DNA of 64,000 nt from CAYMPW01 sp964558505 (GCA_964558505.1 CAZLEI010000004.1:9367-73366), one strand, 5' to 3'. Counted from the stretch's first letter, positions 7,959 through 16,849 are shown. Numbers and translations: made by a program. The notes: generated from the letters alone by a model not told the origin.

Positions 7959-8129
7959 TCAGCGGCCGAACCAATACTGTCTTCCCCACTTGCTGTAGTT
8001 CGCCCACCATCCCTGGATGAACGATCCGCAACAGTCGAGGGCCTTCTGCTCTGCGTCGGGGCCTTTATAGGTCTTGTAGCAGTTCAGGCACTGGAATCTG
8101 AGATCAACTTCCTTAGCTTTCTTTGCCAT
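7959..8129 (-). CDS. Small Cys-rich zinc-binding protein (56 aa)
   Basis: A 56-residue open frame beginning MAKKAKEVDLRFQC. It has a CxxC pair ('CLNC') at residues 14-17 and a second pair ('CC') at residues 33-34, with an aromatic C-terminus ('GWWANYSKWGRQYWFG'). This is the layout of a minimal zinc ribbon, probably nucleic-acid or protein binding; no known family is recognised with confidence. It is divergent from the ArsR-type gene at 8267, and a TATA-like element on the minus strand (about 8150-8160, TTTATTAAC) precedes it. Composition matches its neighbours. It is easily missed because of its length. Confidence 0.7.
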   Translation of the reverse strand: MAKKAKEVDLRFQCLNCYKTYKGPDAEQKALDCCGSFIQGWWANYSKWGRQYWFGR

Positions 8130-8230
8130 ATGTAACCCGATTGTCCGCTCTGTTAATAAATGTTGGCGATAGTGCCGATGGCGGCGCCTGGGATGGAAAA
8201 TCCATCGTATCGAATAGAAACAACGTGCAA

Positions 8231-8246
8231 ATATTATATATATTTA
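8231..8246 (+). promoter_or_regulatory. TATA box for the ArsR-type regulator
   Basis: ATATTATATATATTTA lies about 21-36 bases upstream of the ATG at 8267, giving a very short or absent 5' leader. Confidence 0.6.
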
Positions 8247-8266
8247 CAAGAACGTGCGTCTAGTCT

Positions 8267-8767
8267 ATGAACAGAATCAAGGTCATCAACGAACCTTCTG
8301 AGCTTGTGCCCATGCTCAGGTCCGTGGACACTCCAGTGAAAAGGGATGTCCTCAAGGAAGTGACCTTGGAGTGGAGGACCGCCGACGAGATCGAGAAGAA
8401 ATTCGGCTCGGAAGGCAGGGACGCGATCATCTTCTTCGAGAAGATGAAATTGGTGGAGACACGCTGGCTTTCCACCAACGGTAATTATCCCGAAAAATCC
8501 TACCACACATACTACACTTCCTTCCATATCAATGCACAGTGGCCCGTGTATGAGATCTCGGATGTACTGGCAGCCGCCATGATGAGTGCCGAGGAATACG
8601 GGGACATCGAGGATAGGATACTGAAAGAGGTCGGTAAGGACGGACGTTTTTCCGGAGATGTCGCGGAAGCGCTAGGTCTCACATCCACTATGCTCAAGAG
8701 CCTGGTCAGGCGGTCGGTCAAGATGGACTACCGCGGACACAGGATCGAGATGATTCACGAAGAGTAA
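8267..8767 (+). CDS. ArsR-type (DUF/ArsR archaeal) transcriptional regulator
   Basis: 166 residues. The N-terminal half is a winged helix: 'KRDVLKEVTLEWRTADEIEKKFG' region followed by 'AIIFFEKMKLVETRW'. The C-terminal half has a helix ('VLAAAMMSAEEYGDIEDRIL') and a second HTH-like segment ending 'SVKMDYRGHRIEMI'. The arrangement matches a family of archaeal ArsR-like predicted regulators common in methanogens. No metal-binding Cys cluster is present. A strong TATA box lies just upstream. The gene ends four bases before trm56, so the two may be cotranscribed. DNA targets are unknown. Confidence 0.78.
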   Translation: MNRIKVINEPSELVPMLRSVDTPVKRDVLKEVTLEWRTADEIEKKFGSEGRDAIIFFEKMKLVETRWLSTNGNYPEKSYHTYYTSFHINAQWPVYEISDVLAAAMMSAEEYGDIEDRILKEVGKDGRFSGDVAEALGLTSTMLKSLVRRSVKMDYRGHRIEMIHEE

Positions 8768-8771
8768 GACG

Positions 8772-9290
8772 ATGTCTGATATCTGGATCATGAGGATCGG
8801 GCACCGCCCGGAAAGGGACAAGAGAGTGACGACTCATGTCGCCCTCTCGTCCCGTGCTTTGGGTGCCAAAGGCATATACGTCGATACCAAGGACGAAGTG
8901 CTGGAAGGCAACATACGCAGCGTGGTCGACCGTTTCGGCGGGGATTACACGATAGAGACTGGCGTCAGCTGGAAGAGGGCCACAAGCAACTTCGATGGCA
9001 AAGTGGTCCATCTGACCATGTACGGCCAAAGGGTGGATGAGGCCCTTCCGCGCATACCCAAGGATGAGAACCTGATGGTTATAGTGGGTGCGGAGAAGGT
9101 CCCGCCGGAAGTGTATCAGCGTGCGGATTTCAATGTCTCCGTGGGGAATCAGCCCCATTCCGAGATAGCCGCTCTCGCTATATTCTTGGACAGGTACACC
9201 GAGGGCAAGGCGCTCTACTCCGACAGGCATGGGAAGATGACCGTCGTCCCTAATGAGAGGGGGAAGACCGTTGTCGATCTATCCGAATGA
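8772..9290 (+). CDS. trm56: tRNA (cytidine-56-2'-O)-methyltransferase
   Basis: 172 residues, the usual length of aTrm56 (COG1303), a SPOUT-fold enzyme that 2'-O-methylates C56 in the T-loop of archaeal tRNA. Characteristic segments are present: N-terminal 'RIGHRPERDKRVTTHVAL', 'MVIVGAEKVPPEVY' and the cofactor-knot segment 'FNVSVGNQPHSEIAALAIFLDR'. It starts four bases after the ArsR-type gene and overlaps the start of the HD-domain gene. Confidence 0.95.
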   Translation: MSDIWIMRIGHRPERDKRVTTHVALSSRALGAKGIYVDTKDEVLEGNIRSVVDRFGGDYTIETGVSWKRATSNFDGKVVHLTMYGQRVDEALPRIPKDENLMVIVGAEKVPPEVYQRADFNVSVGNQPHSEIAALAIFLDRYTEGKALYSDRHGKMTVVPNERGKTVVDLSE

Positions 9291-9861
9291 TGTCGAATGC
9301 GTCAGGCGCCTGAAGGAAGCAGGGTGCAAGAAGCGCGTCATCATCCACTGCTGCACCGTGCGCGTGCTTGCGGACGAGATCGCCAAGGGCATACCGTCTG
9401 CAGATCCCGTCCTGGTCACGGCCGGGGCGCTCCTCCACGACATCGGAAGGGCGGTGGACCATTCGATAATGCACGCCAACGTCGGAGCAGACATGCTGTC
9501 GGACGCAGGCATGCCAGCAGAGCTGGTGGACATCGTCAGGAAGCACACGGGCGCAGGCCTGGATGCGCAGGACGCGATCGAGATGGGGCTCCCGGAGGGA
9601 GACTACATACCATCGAGCATCGAGGAGAAGATCGTGGCGCATGCCGACAACATGGTCAGTGATAACCGCCTGGTGTATCACGAGCACTCCGTGGACAAGC
9701 TGATGACGAAAGGTGCAGTACGCGGCGCAGAGAGGGTCGAGGCACTCCACAGGGAGCTGTCCACGATGTACGGCGAGGATCTGGACGTGCTCGTCCGCCG
9801 GCTCGGGGAATACCCCGTGCTGAAAGGCCCCTGCGCGAAGTACTTAGACGACAGGGCCTGA
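9253..9861 (+). CDS. HD-domain phosphohydrolase (TIGR00295-like)
   Basis: About 200 residues. The HD motif is visible: 'IIHCCTVRVLADEIA' supplies the first His, 'AGALLHDIGRAVD' the HD pair, and later 'HADNMVSDNRLVYHEHSV' the downstream Asp. This archaeal HD family is annotated as an uncharacterised metal phosphohydrolase, probably acting on a nucleotide. Two starts are possible: ATG 9253, overlapping trm56 by 38 bases, or TTG 9271, which has the G-rich stretch AGAGGGGG a few bases upstream and would reduce the overlap. The 3' end overlaps the convergent PRC-barrel gene by 18 bases. Confidence 0.85.
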   Translation: MRGGRPLSIYPNDVECVRRLKEAGCKKRVIIHCCTVRVLADEIAKGIPSADPVLVTAGALLHDIGRAVDHSIMHANVGADMLSDAGMPAELVDIVRKHTGAGLDAQDAIEMGLPEGDYIPSSIEEKIVAHADNMVSDNRLVYHEHSVDKLMTKGAVRGAERVEALHRELSTMYGEDLDVLVRRLGEYPVLKGPCAKYLDDRA

Positions 9862-10101
9862 GCGGTCGACACGGTCGGGGAACGTGTTGAGGATGATCAC
9901 ATCTCCCACCGACTGGACCCATCTGAACGGCACGGCGATCGCAGTGCCTGGCTCCACGAGGGCGGGGCTCGGCTTCTGGATGTACAGGCTGTCTATCCTC
10001 ATGTTGGCGAGGTCCACGACCAGATCGTCAACGATGCCCAGGAACACTGCCTTCGGCGTGTAGACCTCGAGGCCTCTGATGTTCCCGGTATCCTCCAACA
10101 T
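9844..10101 (-). CDS. PRC-barrel domain protein
   Basis: 85 residues forming a single PRC-barrel: 'IRGLEVYTPKAVFLGIVDDLVVDLANMRIDSLYIQ' region, then 'TAIAVPFRWVQSVGDVIIL'. Free-standing archaeal PRC-barrels are thought to be RNA- or protein-binding adaptors (RimM-like fold), and some take part in cell division. A similar protein is encoded at 14217-14456. It is convergent with, and slightly overlaps, the HD gene. Confidence 0.85.
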   Translation of the reverse strand: MLEDTGNIRGLEVYTPKAVFLGIVDDLVVDLANMRIDSLYIQKPSPALVEPGTAIAVPFRWVQSVGDVIILNTFPDRVDRSGPVV

Positions 10102-10156
10102 GCCACGTGCATGCGTACCTGCGCATAAAACCGTACCGTTAACGGTGTTTAGAAAC

Positions 10157-10166
10157 CTATTTATGG
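10157..10166 (+). promoter_or_regulatory. TATA box for the thioredoxin operon
   Basis: CTATTTATGG is placed so that transcription would begin near 10185, downstream of ATG 10177 but upstream of ATG 10198. It therefore supports 10198 as the thioredoxin start. Confidence 0.5.
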
Positions 10167-10197
10167 TTACAGCATAATGGGTATGCAGGTGCTACAA

Positions 10198-10509
10198 ATG
10201 GTCACAGAACTTACTGAAGCAACATTTGATGATTTCATAAAGAACAACGCAGTGGTCCTCATCGACTGCTGGGCCCCATGGTGTGGCCCCTGCAGGAGGA
10301 TGGGCCCCGTCATCGAAGAGGTCGCGGCCGATCTCGCAGGGAAGGTCGCGGTGGCGAAGCTCAACACCGACGAGAACCAGGGGATATCCGCGAAGCTGAG
10401 GATCAACGCGATCCCCACGCTCCTGGTCTACAGGAACGGTGTCGCGGGCGCACCTCTCGTCGGACTCAGGCCGAAAGCAGAGATAATCGCCTACGTGATG
10501 GGCCAGTGA
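10198..10509 (+). CDS. trxA: Thioredoxin
   Basis: 103 residues with the thioredoxin fold and the standard active site 'WAPWCGPCRRMGP', the cis-Pro loop 'NAIPTLLVYRNG' and the terminal helix 'EIIAYVMG'. It reduces protein disulfides using electrons from the flavoprotein encoded immediately downstream. A longer frame begins at 10177, but AGGTG lies six bases before ATG 10198 and the TATA box position also favours 10198. The next gene starts four bases after the stop. Confidence 0.93.
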   Translation: MVTELTEATFDDFIKNNAVVLIDCWAPWCGPCRRMGPVIEEVAADLAGKVAVAKLNTDENQGISAKLRINAIPTLLVYRNGVAGAPLVGLRPKAEIIAYVMGQ

Positions 10510-10513
10510 TCGT

Positions 10514-11398
10514 ATGATCACAGCCGACGTCGCCGTCATTGGCCTGGGGCCGGCCGGGCTCCAGGCGGCCATACATTCATCCAGGCACAAAGCCGTGACC
10601 GTCGCCGTCGGTAAAACCTTCAACAGCTCGATCGCCGGGGCCAGTGTTGAGAACTACCTGGGGTTCGAGTCCTTGGACGGGTCCGCCCTCCTGGCCACCG
10701 GCACCGTCCAAGCGGAGTCCTTCGGATGCAAGGTCATCCCGGAGAACGTCACGGCGGTGTCGGGGCAGGCAGGGGCATTCCTGCTGACGCTCGAGGGCGG
10801 AGAAGTGATATCCGCGAAGGCGGTGGTCCTCGCCACGGGCATATCCCGCGTGAAGCTGGGTGTTCCCGGTGAGAAGGAATTCTTCGGAAAAGGCGTTAGT
10901 TACTGTGCATCCTGCGACTGTAATTTCTATAAAGGCCGCAAGGTGGCGATATTCGGCAATGAGACCGAGGCGGCGGCATCCGCAGAGCTCATGACCAAGT
11001 ACGCGTCTGAAGTGTATTGGGTCACCCCGGCAACGACGGCATCCCCCAAGATGGTCGCAGATGCGGAGGCGGCAGGTGCCAAGGTCCTTCGGACGACCAT
11101 CGAGAAGATAATGGGCACAGATGCCGTTCAGTCCATACTCCTCGGTGACGGCACGTCCGTGGATGTGGACGGCGTCTTCATAGAGTTGGGCGCCAGATCG
11201 GCGGCCGACCTGGCGATGGACATGGGGGTCATGCCAGAGGCGGACGACACCATAAAGGTGGACTCGTCCTGCTCGGCAGGCGTTCCCGGCGTGTTCGCAT
11301 GCGGCGATGTCACGGGCAGGCCCTGGCAGGTGGCCAAGGCCGTCGGCCAAGGTTGCGTGGCCGGCAATTCCGCGGCGGCATTCATCAGGGGATCGTGA
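10514..11398 (+). CDS. trxB: Thioredoxin-reductase-like flavoprotein, atypical NAD(P)H site
   Basis: 294 residues with the TrxR domain order: FAD Rossmann motif 'GLGPAGLQAA', redox-active 'SYCASCDC' (CxxC), and C-terminal FAD motif 'VFACGDVTGRPWQVAKAVGQG'. The pyridine-nucleotide domain is unusual. The expected GGGxSAxE reads 'FGNETEAAASAE' and the 2'-phosphate-binding HRRxxxR reads 'VTPATTASP', so ordinary NADPH use is unlikely. Related archaeal enzymes use other donors (F420H2 in the methanogen DFTR) or fail to use NADPH (Thermoplasma). It sits directly behind thioredoxin, which is its probable partner. The stop overlaps the next ATG. Confidence 0.88.
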   Translation: MITADVAVIGLGPAGLQAAIHSSRHKAVTVAVGKTFNSSIAGASVENYLGFESLDGSALLATGTVQAESFGCKVIPENVTAVSGQAGAFLLTLEGGEVISAKAVVLATGISRVKLGVPGEKEFFGKGVSYCASCDCNFYKGRKVAIFGNETEAAASAELMTKYASEVYWVTPATTASPKMVADAEAAGAKVLRTTIEKIMGTDAVQSILLGDGTSVDVDGVFIELGARSAADLAMDMGVMPEADDTIKVDSSCSAGVPGVFACGDVTGRPWQVAKAVGQGCVAGNSAAAFIRGS

Positions 11399-11910
11399 TG
11401 ACCGTAGAGGATGTGATCTCCGGGATGCTCAGGGCCGAGGGCGGTTTCCAGAAAGCGCTCAGGAGCATGATCGTGGACGAACTCGACATGACCATGAACG
11501 AGTTCTGCGAGGTCACGGGCATTTCCAAGAGCACAATGTACAAGATCCTGGAGGAGAAACGCGAACCCAACCTCCGCACGGTACGTCAGATCGTCAAGGC
11601 GCTGAGGGCCCTGGCCTCCGCCGACGGCGAGAGGTTCATCGCTGTAATAGCGTCGGACACCGTCCTCGAATCCCTGCCTGACCATGTGGATTTCGACGGC
11701 CATATGGTCCCGATAAGGGAATATCCGGTCAGCACCGTGGAGGATGCGATCATCGCCGCCGTCAGGGCGGAACGTGACGGCGCGCTCGGTGTCGTCTGCG
11801 CTCCCATCGTGGCTCCCACGATCGAAAGGATCCTGTCGGTGCCCGTATCGCCCGTGATACCGTCGACGAGCCTTTCCCGCGCCATAGACGGCATAATGGA
11901 CTCACTTTGA
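11398..11910 (+). CDS. HTH (XRE-like) regulator with C-terminal sensor domain
   Basis: 170 residues. An HTH is evident at about residues 25-60 ('MTMNEFCEVTGISKSTMYKILE' region, 'REPNLRTVRQIVKAL'). The C-terminal half ('PVSTVEDAIIAAVRAERDGALGVVCAPIVAPTIERIL') is an alpha/beta domain found with such HTHs in archaeal predicted regulators; its ligand is unknown. It overlaps the stop of the TrxR-like gene, so it belongs to the thioredoxin operon and could sense redox or a metabolite for it (inference). Confidence 0.78.
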   Translation: MTVEDVISGMLRAEGGFQKALRSMIVDELDMTMNEFCEVTGISKSTMYKILEEKREPNLRTVRQIVKALRALASADGERFIAVIASDTVLESLPDHVDFDGHMVPIREYPVSTVEDAIIAAVRAERDGALGVVCAPIVAPTIERILSVPVSPVIPSTSLSRAIDGIMDSL

Positions 11911-11992
11911 GTTGTTAGCGGGCCTTATTGTTAAAATAGCACCTTAACTATTCTCGTGTGGGGGAGTAGCTATAGCGTTCGAACTGCAGATT

Positions 11993-12430
11993 GTGAGCAA
12001 TACGCCGTTGAGTTCGGTGCAGGATATAGATATCGTGGCAGAGACGTTTCTGATGCAGATCGGCTACATACCGAAAGGATACGACCCCAAGACCGCGGCC
12101 ACCGCGCTCAGGGACAGCGTCCCCTACCGTCTGTTCATGGATTGCTTCGTCAGGAACATGTCCAAAGCATGGGCGGTCGAAGAGCTCGCGGCCATACTCG
12201 GGACCACGAAGCCCACCGTCTACAGGCACATCAACAAACTGAAGTCGATGGACCTGCTGGAAGGCGTGGATGTGGAGTTCGACGGCCAGATGCGCAAAGG
12301 ATACAGGATAAGATACGGCGACCTCGGCAAGGCCTGGAGTTTCGCGGAGGCCAACGTCAACATGGCGATGGACAACTACCGCAAGACCGTGGCGCATTTC
12401 CAGGCGCTCGTGACCGCAGAGAAGGATTGA
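11993..12430 (+). CDS. Winged-helix transcriptional regulator
   Basis: 145 residues with an ArsR/IclR-like winged helix: 'SKAWAVEELAAILGTTKPTVYRHINKLKSMDLLEG' region (about residues 58-92), then a wing ('VEFDGQMRKGYRIRYGD') and a C-terminal helix with 'NVNMAMDNYRKTVAHFQALV'. The only canonical in-frame start after the upstream stop (11945) is GTG 11993. A TATA-like GTTAAAATA at about 11930 would give a leader of about 35 bases. The stop is followed two bases later by the next gene, suggesting coregulation. Confidence 0.75.
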   Translation: MSNTPLSSVQDIDIVAETFLMQIGYIPKGYDPKTAATALRDSVPYRLFMDCFVRNMSKAWAVEELAAILGTTKPTVYRHINKLKSMDLLEGVDVEFDGQMRKGYRIRYGDLGKAWSFAEANVNMAMDNYRKTVAHFQALVTAEKD

Positions 12431-12432
12431 TT

Positions 12433-12684
12433 ATGTTCGGAGACGGAGACCAAGAGCTTTCCAAGGGCTGCGAGTACGCAGTCCACGTGTCCGGTGACGG
12501 GGACAAGACCTTCACCGGGATCTTCAAAGGGTACATCATGCTGGGGGCCGATGCCGCCTTGGCCATGGACTGCGGTGGCGAGACGCATTACGTGCCGACG
12601 TCCCAGATATCTTATATGACGGTGGTTAGCCGGGCGGCGCCCAAGCTCGAGACCCGTTACGCAGACGGCATCAACTACGGATGA
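12433..12684 (+). CDS. Small conserved-type beta-rich protein, unknown function
   Basis: 83 residues starting ATG 12433, two bases after the regulator's stop. The pattern 'EYAVHVSGDGDKTFTGIFKGYIML', 'ALAMDCGG' and 'YVPTSQISYMTVV' looks like a five-stranded small barrel of Sm/Lsm type: turn, G-x-F-x-G, and a last strand ending in I-x-x-M. That would suggest RNA binding, but the resemblance is weak. It is followed four bases later by elp3, so it may be made together with this tRNA-modification enzyme. Confidence 0.65.
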   Translation: MFGDGDQELSKGCEYAVHVSGDGDKTFTGIFKGYIMLGADAALAMDCGGETHYVPTSQISYMTVVSRAAPKLETRYADGINYG

Positions 12685-12688
12685 TCCA

Positions 12689-14224
12689 ATGGCCGGCGGA
12701 TTGAGCGAACGCATAATAGAGATGGTGAAATCGGGCGAGATACGCGACCGCGACCAATTGCAGCGTGTGAAGGTGGCGATGTGCGGAGAGTACGGTCTGA
12801 AGTCCGTCCCGCCAAACTCTGAGATCCTGGCGGCCGTTCCCCCGGAGGACCGGGAGCTGCTGGAGCCTCTGCTCATAAAGAAACCGATGAGGACGCTGAG
12901 CGGTGTTGCGGTGGTAGCAGTCATGACGTCGCCGTTCCCATGCCCGCACGGGAAGTGCTCGTACTGCCCCGGCGGGGTCGAGAACAACTCGCCGCAGTCC
13001 TACACCGGGAAGGAACCGGCCGCCAGGCGCGCCGAGCGCAACGAGTTCGATCCGTTCCGTCAGGTCACCGACCGCGTGACCCAGTTGGAGGCCATCGGCC
13101 ATAAGACCGACAAGATAGACCTCATCATCATGGGCGGGACGTTCACCAGCAGGGAGGCCGAATACCAGGAATGGTTCGTCCGCAGGTGCTTCGATGCCAT
13201 GAACGGCAGGGAGGCCCCGGACCTGGAGACCGCCCAGATGTGGAACGAGGATGCACCGCACAGGTGCGTCGGCTTGACCGTGGAGACCCGCCCGGACGTG
13301 TTCACGGATGCGCAGATCGAGAACGCCATGTACCTGGGCGCGACGCGCGTGGAGCTGGGAGTCCAGATACTCGACGACGACATCCTGTCGGCCGTGGACC
13401 GCGGCCACGGCATAGCCGAGGTGGAAGCGTCCACGGCGGCCTGCAAATCGCACGGGCTGAAGGTCTGCTATCATATCATGCCGGGGCTTCCGGGGTCTTC
13501 TCCCGAACGCGACCTGGAATGTTTCAAACGCGTGTTCGACGATCCCGGGTTCAGGCCGGACATGCTGAAGTTCTATCCCACGCTAGTGGTTGCTGGCACA
13601 AGGCTTTTCGACATGTGGGAGGCGGGGGAGTACGAGCCTTACGACCTGGAGACCGCGATCACCCTCCTGTGCAGTATGAAATCCGAGGTGCCGGAGTATG
13701 TGAGGATCCAGCGGATACAGAGGGACATACCCGTGCCGCAGATATCCGCGGGCATATTGCGGAGCAACATCCGCGAGCTGGTCCAGGACAAGATGCGCGA
13801 GGATGGCCGCCCATGCAGATGCATCAGGTGCAGAGAGGTCGGCCATACCGGCGTTTCCCTGGACGATCCTTCCGAGGTGTCCATGAGGACCGTCGAGTAC
13901 GAGGCGTCCGGGGGCACCGAGCGCTTCATGCAGCTGGAGTACAAGGATTCCATCATAGGTTATGTCAGGCTGCGGACGGATGATACGGACACGGCCACGA
14001 TACGCGAGCTCAAAGTGTTCGGCAAGATGGCGGCCATCGGCGAGGACGGCGAGGACTGGCAGCACCGCGGGTTCGGCAGGTCTCTGGTGGAGGCGGCCGA
14101 GTCGGCAGCACGTGCCGACGGGAAGAAGCGCATAAGGGTGACCAGCGGGGTGGGCGTCAGAGGGTACTACAGGTCGCTCGGGTATTCCCTGGAACGTCCG
14201 TATATGGCGAAGGACCTCAATTGA
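12689..14224 (+). CDS. elp3: Elp3: tRNA uridine-34 carboxymethylation radical SAM acetyltransferase
   Basis: 511 residues, the full Elp3 architecture. An N-terminal helical region is followed by the radical SAM core with the cluster Cys in 'CPHGKCSYCPGG' (about residues 90-101), 'IMGGTFTSR', 'GLTVETRPD', 'VELGVQ', 'YHIMPGLPGSSPERD' and 'KFYPTLV'. The C-terminal GNAT acetyltransferase domain follows ('LQLEYKDSIIGYVRLR', 'WQHRGFGRSLVEAAE', 'SGVGVRGYYRSLGY'). It starts the cm5U34 modification at the tRNA wobble base. The 3' end overlaps the convergent PRC-barrel gene by eight bases. Confidence 0.95.
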   Translation: MAGGLSERIIEMVKSGEIRDRDQLQRVKVAMCGEYGLKSVPPNSEILAAVPPEDRELLEPLLIKKPMRTLSGVAVVAVMTSPFPCPHGKCSYCPGGVENNSPQSYTGKEPAARRAERNEFDPFRQVTDRVTQLEAIGHKTDKIDLIIMGGTFTSREAEYQEWFVRRCFDAMNGREAPDLETAQMWNEDAPHRCVGLTVETRPDVFTDAQIENAMYLGATRVELGVQILDDDILSAVDRGHGIAEVEASTAACKSHGLKVCYHIMPGLPGSSPERDLECFKRVFDDPGFRPDMLKFYPTLVVAGTRLFDMWEAGEYEPYDLETAITLLCSMKSEVPEYVRIQRIQRDIPVPQISAGILRSNIRELVQDKMREDGRPCRCIRCREVGHTGVSLDDPSEVSMRTVEYEASGGTERFMQLEYKDSIIGYVRLRTDDTDTATIRELKVFGKMAAIGEDGEDWQHRGFGRSLVEAAESAARADGKKRIRVTSGVGVRGYYRSLGYSLERPYMAKDLN

Positions 14225-14456
14225 TGACGATGCGGGATGCCTCGATGGAGACCGTGTCCGCCTGGATGACATATCTGCCTTTCTCGTCCACTTTGTGGTT
14301 CTTGGTGTACACGGCACCGTTGGAATCCACCAGCAGGTACAGCAGGTCCCCCGTTGCGGTGTCGATCACGAGCCCGTCGAGCACGCCCAGGCTGCGCCCG
14401 CCGGCGGTCTCCACGGGTTTGCCGTTCATCTCGGACAGGAAGATCCTGCTGCCCAT
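14217..14456 (-). CDS. PRC-barrel domain protein
   Basis: 79 residues from ATG 14456 (GTG 14465 overlaps the Cdc48 stop and is an alternative). The PRC-barrel pattern is 'FLSEMNGKPV', 'SLGVLDGLVIDTATGDLLYLLVD' region and a final basic strand. It lies directly downstream of cdc48 and probably shares its transcript. It is a second paralogue of the PRC-barrel at 9844-10101. Probable adaptor or RNA-binding role; specifics unknown. Confidence 0.82.
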   Translation of the reverse strand: MGSRIFLSEMNGKPVETAGGRSLGVLDGLVIDTATGDLLYLLVDSNGAVYTKNHKVDEKGRYVIQADTVSIEASRIVIN

Positions 14457-14461
14457 CTGGA

Positions 14462-16693
14462 TCACCCGTAGAACGGGACGTCGTCCCAGATCCCGTGGCG
14501 TTTCCTCATCTCCGCGCCGGCCTGCTCGTAGCTGTCGAACGTCTTCTGGTCCACGGACGGCTTGCAGATCCCAAGGGCCTTCTTGAAGTGGCGCCATTCG
14601 ACGAATTGTATGTTCGGCTTCTCGCGGAAGGCCGCCATCCCCGCTTCCCTGCACAGTGCGGCGAGGTCGGCGCCGACGAATCCGTCGGTCGCCTCGGCAA
14701 CGTCGATCAGGTCGATGTTCATGAGCGGCATCGAACGGGTGTGTATCTCCAGTATCCTGAGCCTGGTCTCGAGGTCAGGTTTCCCGATGAGGATCATGCG
14801 GTCGAACCTGCCCGGCCTCAAAAGCGCCGGATCCACCATGTCCGGGCGGTTGGTGGCACCCATTATCATCACGTTCTTCAGGCTCTCCACGCCGTCCATG
14901 GATGTCAGCAGCTGGTTGACGACCCTCTCCCAGGTGGATGAGTCGCTGTGGCCGCGCACGGGGGCTATGGAATCGATCTCGTCGAAGAATATGATGCACG
15001 GCGCCATCTGCTTGGCGCGCTTGAATATCTGACGGACGGCTTGCTCGGTCTCGCCCAGCCATTTGCTGGCTATCTCCGGTCCGCTGACGCAGATGAAGTT
15101 CGCCCCGGATTCGTTTGCCACGGCCTTCGCGATGAGTGTCTTGCCGGTCCCGGGAGGACCGTATAGCAGGACTCCTTTGGCCGGAGGTATCCCGAGGCGT
15201 TCGAAGGCCTTGACGTTCTCTGTCGGTATGAACGCGTCGCGTATCTCGGATTTCACGTCCTCGAGCCCGCCGACATCCGCCCAGGTGACCTTGGGGATCT
15301 CCACCAGGACCTCCCTCATGCCGCTGGGGTCCACCTCGGACAGTGCGGACACGAAATCATCCATCTCCACCCTCATCTCCTCCAAGATGGGGCGCGGGAC
15401 AGGCTTGTCCAGGTCCAGTTCCGGCATCTTCCTGCTGAGGCATTTCATGGCGCCCTCCCTGCAGAGTGCCGCCAGGTCTGCGCCGACGAACCCCTGCGTC
15501 ATCCCGGCCAGGGCATCGATGTCCACATCGGCGGTCAGGGGCATGTCCCTCGTATGGACGCCCAGGATCTCCCGGCGGCCGTTCCTGTTCGGTACGCCGA
15601 TCTCGATCTCGCGGTCGAACCTGCCCGGTCTCCTGAGCGCAGGGTCGATGGCATCCTCCCTGTTGGTCGCGCCGATGACCACCACGTCACCTCTGTCGCT
15701 GAGCCCGTCCATGAGGGTCAGCAGCTGGGCGACCACGCGCCTCTCGACCTCGCCGTACACGGCGTTCCGGTTGGGGGCGATCGAATCGATCTCATCCAGG
15801 AATATGATGCTCGGGGTGTTCTCCTCGGCCTCTTTGAATATTTCCCTCAGGCGTTCCTCGCTCTGCCCGTAGTACCTGCCCATGATCTCCGGGCCCTGGA
15901 CTGCGAAGAAGGATGCGCCCGACTCGTTGGCAACGGCCTTCGCGATCAGGGTCTTCCCGGTCCCCGGGGGGCCGTAGAGGAGGACGCCTTTGGGTGCGGA
16001 TATGCCCATGCGGTCGAACAGCTCGGGGTGCTTCAGCGGGAGCTCTATCATCTCCCTGATCCTCTTGAGCTCCTCGTCCAGGCCGCCGATCTCATCATAT
16101 GTTATCTGGTCTCCGCGTCCGGCGGAAGTGGATGCGGCCTCTTCTTTGATGGATATCTCTGTTTCGGGGCCGACGATGACGGCATCGGCGGGAATGGTCG
16201 AGACCACGTGGAAAGTGGAGCGGTTGCCCATGAGGGCGATGTTCGGAACGATGATGTCGATGCCTTTGACCAGGGGGCGGGACAGGAGCCCGTTGCGGAA
16301 CACGCCCTCCATCCCCGGTTCGAACCTGATCCTCTTCCCGGCGGGTATGTTGGGGGCCAGGACGACCTTCTCGGCCGGCATGGGCTCGCAGGCGCGCACC
16401 TTGACATTCTCGTCCACGCTGACTCCGGCGTTGGTCCTCGTGAGGCCGTCGATGCGGATCAGCCCGCGTCCTTCGTCCTCCGGGACTCCCTTCATCACCT
16501 TGGCGACGACCGTCTTCCGTCCGATTATCTCGATGGTGTCGCCTATCTCGAGGCCCAATGCGGTGCGGGCCTCGATATCCATTCTCGCGCGGCCGTAGCC
16601 CGCTTCAGACTGCTTGCGCGCCATGGCAACCTTGAGCTCGATGAATCCGTCGGAGATCTCCATCGTACGGCCATGGGAGCGCCCATATTTCAT
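14462..16693 (-). CDS. cdc48: Cdc48/VAT family AAA ATPase
   Basis: 743 residues: an N-terminal double-psi barrel domain (to about 190), then two AAA modules. D1 has Walker A 'GPPGTGKT', Walker B '[12 protein letters not shown]' and arginine-finger segment '[10 protein letters not shown]'; D2 repeats these with '[12 protein letters not shown]' and '[10 protein letters not shown]'. The protein is a hexameric unfoldase that extracts and unfolds substrates, often for the proteasome. The second module ends in 'DDVPFYG', close to the HbYX-type tail (hydrophobic-Tyr) used for proteasome docking. A TATA-like GGGATAAAAAGG on the minus strand (about 16723-16734) precedes the ATG. Confidence 0.95.
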   Translation of the reverse strand: MKYGRSHGRTMEISDGFIELKVAMARKQSEAGYGRARMDIEARTALGLEIGDTIEIIGRKTVVAKVMKGVPEDEGRGLIRIDGLTRTNAGVSVDENVKVRACEPMPAEKVVLAPNIPAGKRIRFEPGMEGVFRNGLLSRPLVKGIDIIVPNIALMGNRSTFHVVSTIPADAVIVGPETEISIKEEAASTSAGRGDQITYDEIGGLDEELKRIREMIELPLKHPELFDRMGISAPKGVLLYGPPGTGKTLIAKAVANESGASFFAVQGPEIMGRYYGQSEERLREIFKEAEENTPSIIFLDEIDSIAPNRNAVYGEVERRVVAQLLTLMDGLSDRGDVVVIGATNREDAIDPALRRPGRFDREIEIGVPNRNGRREILGVHTRDMPLTADVDIDALAGMTQGFVGADLAALCREGAMKCLSRKMPELDLDKPVPRPILEEMRVEMDDFVSALSEVDPSGMREVLVEIPKVTWADVGGLEDVKSEIRDAFIPTENVKAFERLGIPPAKGVLLYGPPGTGKTLIAKAVANESGANFICVSGPEIASKWLGETEQAVRQIFKRAKQMAPCIIFFDEIDSIAPVRGHSDSSTWERVVNQLLTSMDGVESLKNVMIMGATNRPDMVDPALLRPGRFDRMILIGKPDLETRLRILEIHTRSMPLMNIDLIDVAEATDGFVGADLAALCREAGMAAFREKPNIQFVEWRHFKKALGICKPSVDQKTFDSYEQAGAEMRKRHGIWDDVPFYG

Positions 16694-16849
16694 TTTTACA
16701 TAAAGTGCGCATGCGTTCCTTTTTATCCCATGAATGCTCTCTATCGTCCGTCGTCGGCGCTCCCGGCGGTGCGTTATTGTGCAAAATCAGGGGTTCATCT
16801 CAGAAAACCCAGGATTTCTGCACGGAACGGAAAGCTTGCATGGGGAGGA

